Below, piece by piece: positions 13,951 to 16,998 of a stretch of DNA of 16,998 bases. Source of the stretch: Schaalia odontolytica. GTDB taxonomy: Bacteria; Actinomycetota; Actinomycetes; Actinomycetales; Actinomycetaceae. A model generated the notes under the pieces. That model did not search any database, was not told the DNA's origin, and worked only from the letters and a program-made list of their open reading frames with translations. The position numbers were made by a program, and so were the translations under genes. Every line of letters begins with the position of its first letter. Position 1 is the first letter of the stretch. The stretch lies in contig CATYYP010000007.1 in NCBI GenBank assembly GCA_958415245.1, forward strand, positions 1 to 16,998, given 5' to 3'.

Positions 13951-14049
13951 CAGATAGGTGAGCCTGCGCTGCGCGGGTGTGGCACGCCTACCCTGATCGG
14001 CCCTCACGCACGGAATCGCCCGCGCCGCGTGCCCCTCCGAGATCGACCC

Positions 14050-14565
14050 TCAGCGCACCCAGCGCCCCAGGAGCGCACCGCCCGAGGGATCGCGATAGGC
14101 CGCGACCAGGTCATCAACGTCCATGAGGGCCACGCGAGCCAACTGGTTGAGCTGATAGTGGTTGGGGAAAATCGTGCGCATTTCCATCGGCAAGGGAACA
14201 CCGTTCATCGTCAGGCGTCCCATGATCGCCCCGACCTGCTCCATACCCCAGCGTTCATCAAGGCCGTCCGCCTTGAGGGGTACGGCGATGGGAGCCCACT
14301 CCATGCGACGCCGCGCTTCACTGCCGATACGCACGATCGCCCACCGGAGCATGAGGTCGTGGTCATTGCTGACGAAGTGAGGCCAACGCTCCTCGGCGTA
14401 TTCACTCTCACCGTAGAAGGACTGCGCGTCACTCCCATGCGTCTTCCACACATGTCGCCAGCTGCGGCCACAGTCCCACGTGAGCGCCAGACCATCACCC
14501 TCACGCAGACGCACCTGCGCTCCCGCGCGCATCGCGAAGTCCATGAGTTCAGGCTGTGCCCACAT
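14050..14565 (-). CDS. Probable immunity protein for the adjacent TNT-like toxin
   Basis: 171 aa from the ATG at 14565. The stop of the upstream toxin gene and this start share a base (TGATG), so translation is coupled. AAAGG lies 10 nt upstream. It is soluble, with no signal or membrane segment. It is rich in Trp and Arg (WDCGRSWRHVWKTHG, ERWPHF, DLMLRWAIVRIG, RMEWAPI) and has a helical end (NQLARVALMDVDDLVAAYRDP). I do not recognise a firm family. The size, cytosolic nature and position directly after a TNT-type domain fit the immunity factors (IFT/Imm61-like) that neutralise TNT NAD glycohydrolases. An in-frame ATG at 14607 would overlap the toxin by 43 bp and is less likely. GC content is visibly lower than in the housekeeping genes, consistent with transfer. 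Confidence 0.6.
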   Translation of the reverse strand: MWAQPELMDFAMRAGAQVRLREGDGLALTWDCGRSWRHVWKTHGSDAQSFYGESEYAEERWPHFVSNDHDLMLRWAIVRIGSEARRRMEWAPIAVPLKADGLDERWGMEQVGAIMGRLTMNGVPLPMEMRTIFPNHYQLNQLARVALMDVDDLVAAYRDPSGGALLGRWVR

Positions 14566-15023
14566 CAGCGCGCCGCCTTTCCATCGAGGATCCCCAGCTC
14601 CAGGCACTCCAGCGCCGTCAGGGGCGTCTGCCCCGCCAGGAACTGCACCTGGCGCGCTCCGCCGCGTAGATCAAACTGGGGCACATTGATGCCCGTTCGG
14701 ATAGAGAAGCCCGGCGGCAGGCTCTTGATCTCATACTCATAGATCGGATCGTGGAGCGCGAAAATGTCTTGGGCTCGCTCCTCGAAGTAATAGACCTGCC
14801 CCTCACGATCGAGGGGGATGTGCCAGAAGTACTTACCCGTCGGGTAACCTAGACGATCAACGTAGGGCCCGTATGCCTCGACGTAGTCATCGAGGGACGT
14901 GAAGACCTCGACCGTCGAGCGATCCATGCGCGCGAGGACCGTCTCACTGTCGGGAATGAAGCGGATAGTACCGGTATCACGGAAACCGGGGGCATGAACG
15001 TCTGGAACATCCGAGAATGACAC
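14565..15023 (-). CDS. Stand-alone TNT-like domain protein (NAD glycohydrolase toxin type)
   Basis: 152 aa from GTG at 15023, chosen because AAGGAGGG (complement of 15028-15035) ends 4 nt upstream; the longer TTG start at 15041 would put this site inside the gene. Residues about 53-129 follow the layout of the TNT domain of M. tuberculosis CpnT: DRLGYPTGKYFW (Gly-rich entry), an Arg-containing EERAQDIFAL segment where the family has ERALPP, a YEYEIKSLPPGFSIRTG strand pair (family pattern V-KPLPV-G), then VPQFDLRGGARQVQF near the end, matching the family's PWFGQPGGGxQY with its conserved Gln. TNT hydrolyses NAD+ and kills cells. There is no secretion, WXG/LXG, signal or repeat domain, so it is either a detached toxin module, an intracellular toxin, or exported in trans. 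TACAAT (complement of 15054-15059) is a good -10 box. Confidence 0.65.
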   Translation of the reverse strand: MSFSDVPDVHAPGFRDTGTIRFIPDSETVLARMDRSTVEVFTSLDDYVEAYGPYVDRLGYPTGKYFWHIPLDREGQVYYFEERAQDIFALHDPIYEYEIKSLPPGFSIRTGINVPQFDLRGGARQVQFLAGQTPLTALECLELGILDGKAAR

Positions 15024-15053
15024 GGGACCCTCCTTGAGCAATCAATCGGCTCC

Positions 15054-15059
15054 ATTGTA
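15054..15059 (-). promoter_or_regulatory. -10 box upstream of the TNT-like gene
   Basis: TACAAT on the minus strand, about 30 nt before the GTG start. No consensus -35 is visible at 16-18 bp (TCGTCG-like sequence). It suggests that the toxin/immunity pair has its own promoter. Confidence 0.4.
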
Positions 15060-15144
15060 GGCTGCACCGACTGACGCGACGAGCAGGCACGAGGCCGGTC
15101 ACTGTTCCTCGTTCTCCAGGTAGCAGCACAGACACAGACGCACC

Positions 15145-15176
15145 TCGCCCGCGCCACCGAGGGGCAGCGCGGGCGA
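15145..15176 (-). terminator. Hairpin terminator after the glucanase-like gene
   Basis: TCGCCCGCGC (15145-15154) pairs with 15167-15176 across a 12-nt loop, about 30 nt beyond the stop at 15208 on the minus strand. The tail has scattered T's only. It separates this gene from the toxin/immunity unit. Confidence 0.55.
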
Positions 15177-15207
15177 TGATGGCTCAGAGCCGACAGTCAG
15201 GAAGCGA

Positions 15208-16998
15208 TCACTTCGCGGACCAGAAACGGACCACGATCGTCGTGCCGTCGTCGGCCGGCTGCGAGCGCTCCAGATCGGCGACATAGTCGTAGGAGCCGGA
15301 GAAGTCAGTCGACGTCGGCAGGTACTGGGGCAGGTCAGCGAGCGTCACGTTGTAGACACGCTTGCCACCCTCGACGGAGTACGACATGTCGGGCGTGATG
15401 GCCACACCGTCCGCCTTGGAGACCCAGTAGCGGTTGATCGTGCCGTGAGCGCCGCGCTCGTCGCGCTGGTACCAGTAGAGGCTGTAGTTCTCCGTCTCGG
15501 GGACGGTGCGCACGACCTGATCCCCCACCAGCACATGGTTGACGATTGTCTCCTGCTGGGTGGCCACGGCCTCGTCGTCGCGCTTGTTGTCGCGCAGCGT
15601 GATGCCGCGAGGGGACAGAGCGGAGCCGTCGAGGCCGAAGTCCGCGCGAACCTCCTCGGCGTAGGGACGCACGATGAGATTGTCCGAGACGGTGACGTTA
15701 CGAATGTCGCCCTTCACTTCCTGGAAGTCGATCGCGCCGCGCGTGTTTCCGTAGAAGTCATTCGTGGTGCCCGAGCGCACGAGCTTGTTGTGCGAGATCG
15801 AAATACCACCGTCCGTGTTCAGGTCGAAGTTGTGACCGTCGAACACGGTGTTGAGGCGGATGCCCGCACCGGAGAAGTTGTTGACGATGAGGTTGTCCTT
15901 GATGACGTGGGACTTGCCGCCGAAGAGGCCGATGGCGGAGGCACGCCAGCCCAGCTCAACAGTGTTGCCCACGAAGGAGTTGTGCTCAGCGATGCGCGCC
16001 TGGCTGTTGGTCGACTTGTCGATGCTCGACCACGAGGCCAGGCCATCGTCACCATTACCGCGCACCGAGGAGTTGCGAACCGTGGAGTTCGCCGTTCCCT
16101 GGGCGAAGTTGACGCCGTCGGCGAAGTTGTTGCGGATACGCGCGTTCTCGATGACCATGCCGTCGGTATAGGTCATCTGGCTGGCATCCACGTAGTCGCC
16201 CATCCAGAAGCCGCACTCGAAGTGCTCGACCCACACGTTGGCGACGCGGGTGTTCGCGCCGGCGGAACCCGCGAAGCCCTTGTACTGAGCCTTCTCGTCG
16301 AAGCGGGACTTCAGGTTCGAGGACATGTAGAAGTCCGTCATGGTCACGCCACCCACGCCGCGATTGAAGACGAAGCCGCCGCCGCCAGCCTGGTCGGAGG
16401 TGAAGCGCACGTTGGTGTGCCACATACCCGCGCCCTGGATGGTCAGGTCGGAGTGGTCCAGGCCGATCTTGCGGCCGAACTCCCACGTGCCCGCAGGAAT
16501 GTAGACGGTCTTGGAGGTGGCCGCAGCCTGGTTCATGGCCCAGATAAGCGCGTCGGAGTCGTCGACGCCGTCGCCGGGCTTGGCTCCCTGGTAGTCTGCC
16601 ACGCTCACGGCACCTTCGGGGCGCTCGATGGCGGGCGCAGCCTGCTCAAGCTCAATGAAGTCGATGCCGTAGGCATTCTGGTCGTCGCCAACCTTGACGA
16701 TCTGAATATGATCGTCCTTCTGGATCTGGCGGCCCAGGAGGGTGTGGACCTCGTCGAAACGGAAGCGCGCCTTCCGGCCGTCTCCCGGCTCGTCGTACAC
16801 ATGGTCGCCGCCGACGTACTGCCAAGCCGTCTCGGAAGAGAGGTCGAGCGTCGCGACGGTCTCGCTGTTCACGCGCACGTCGACACGACCGGAGGTGTGA
16901 TCCGGCAGGGTGAAGCGCAGGTCGAGGGCATTGGCCGCGGTCGTCGCAGTGAAGTCCACGGAGGAGTTCTTGCCATTCAGGGCCACGTAGGACTGGCC
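15208..16998 (-). CDS. GH87-like alpha-1,3-glucanase/mycodextranase, 5' end outside window
   Basis: The frame is open to the window edge; 596 residues are visible and the true start, with any signal peptide, lies beyond 16998. The first about 115 residues form a CBM35-type beta-sandwich (QSYVALNGKNSSVDF, FRFDEVHTLL, GIDFIELEQ). A right-handed beta-helix follows (SVADYQGAKPGDGVDDSDA, VYIPAGTWEF, LTIQGAGMWHTNVRF, IRNNFADGVNF, GNGDDGLASW, HNSFVGNTV). This layout and wording match GH87 alpha-1,3-glucanases and mycodextranases. The Asp of FADG (codon at 16117-16119) and the two Asp of GDDG (16045-16050) are 23 and 24 residues apart, the spacing I recall for the three catalytic aspartates of GH87. 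Expected action is cleavage of alpha-1,3-glucan (mutan) outside the cell. The last about 100 residues are a separate domain that I do not recognise. Confidence 0.82.
   Translation of the reverse strand, partial: GQSYVALNGKNSSVDFTATTAANALDLRFTLPDHTSGRVDVRVNSETVATLDLSSETAWQYVGGDHVYDEPGDGRKARFRFDEVHTLLGRQIQKDDHIQIVKVGDDQNAYGIDFIELEQAAPAIERPEGAVSVADYQGAKPGDGVDDSDALIWAMNQAAATSKTVYIPAGTWEFGRKIGLDHSDLTIQGAGMWHTNVRFTSDQAGGGGFVFNRGVGGVTMTDFYMSSNLKSRFDEKAQYKGFAGSAGANTRVANVWVEHFECGFWMGDYVDASQMTYTDGMVIENARIRNNFADGVNFAQGTANSTVRNSSVRGNGDDGLASWSSIDKSTNSQARIAEHNSFVGNTVELGWRASAIGLFGGKSHVIKDNLIVNNFSGAGIRLNTVFDGHNFDLNTDGGISISHNKLVRSGTTNDFYGNTRGAIDFQEVKGDIRNVTVSDNLIVRPYAEEVRADFGLDGSALSPRGITLRDNKRDDEAVATQQETIVNHVLVGDQVVRTVPETENYSLYWYQRDERGAHGTINRYWVSKADGVAITPDMSYSVEGGKRVYNVTLADLPQYLPTSTDFSGSYDYVADLERSQPADDGTTIVVRFWSAK

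Noticed and set aside
13954..13966. ATAGGTGAGCCT-like half of a DtxR/IdeR iron box
   Set aside because: Only one half-site matches, the second half is unrelated, and it does not lie upstream of any gene start.
15099..15284. Small minus-strand open frame across the glucanase terminator
   Set aside because: It overlaps the real gene end and the hairpin, with no ribosome site or homology.
1..16998. CRISPR arrays, insertion sequences, rRNA genes or prophage genes
   Set aside because: No regularly spaced repeats, transposase motifs, rRNA or phage structural genes were seen anywhere in the window.

Overview
The window is a high-GC actinobacterial chromosome segment. Gene content, codon bias and conserved gene order suggest an Actinomyces/Schaalia-type actinomycete. 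The partial alpha-1,3-glucanase-like (mutanase-like) gene at the right end would suit an oral plaque inhabitant. Taxonomy is inferred from content only.

Left part (1-7170). A plus-strand operon encodes a pore-less MgtE-type PRC/MgtE_N/CBS protein, a two-helix DUF1003 membrane protein and the P-loop Fe-S carrier Mrp. An O-methyltransferase follows. On the minus strand come a 54-residue DUF3117 gene and a dapE-LOG pair (diaminopimelate synthesis; nucleotide phosphoribohydrolase). From memory, the M. tuberculosis region around Rv1202-Rv1232 groups the same families (dapE, LOG, DUF3117, O-methyltransferase, mrp, DUF1003, CBS protein), so this looks like an ancestral actinobacterial neighbourhood. 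A plus-strand gene at 6346-7119 looks like a degenerate half-length relative of phosphohexomutases.

Middle part (7170-13450). On the minus strand are a BMP-family lipoprotein, a mannose-1-phosphate guanylyltransferase, and a likely transcription unit tRNA-Gln(UUG), glmU, prs, rplY. A TetR regulator diverges from the tRNA. The glmU-prs-rplY/TetR arrangement also matches the mycobacterial order. GlmU is short: its uridyltransferase half is intact but most of the acetyltransferase beta-helix is missing.

Right part (13450-16998). This is accessory in character: a Cys-rich DUF1540 protein with a palindrome-rich leader, a 320-bp gap holding an AT-rich near-perfect inverted repeat, a small TNT-like (NAD glycohydrolase toxin-type) gene overlapping a likely immunity gene, and the 5'-truncated alpha-1,3-glucanase/beta-helix gene that runs off the window.

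Several genes (31, 1920, 6346, 9650, 12749) have a TANNNT-like -10 hexamer 6-7 nt before the start codon and no well-spaced Shine-Dalgarno, which suggests leaderless mRNAs. Convergent gene pairs are separated by strong GC-rich hairpins. The strongest leads for follow-up are the stand-alone TNT/immunity pair, the phosphohexomutase-like pseudoenzyme and the truncated GlmU.
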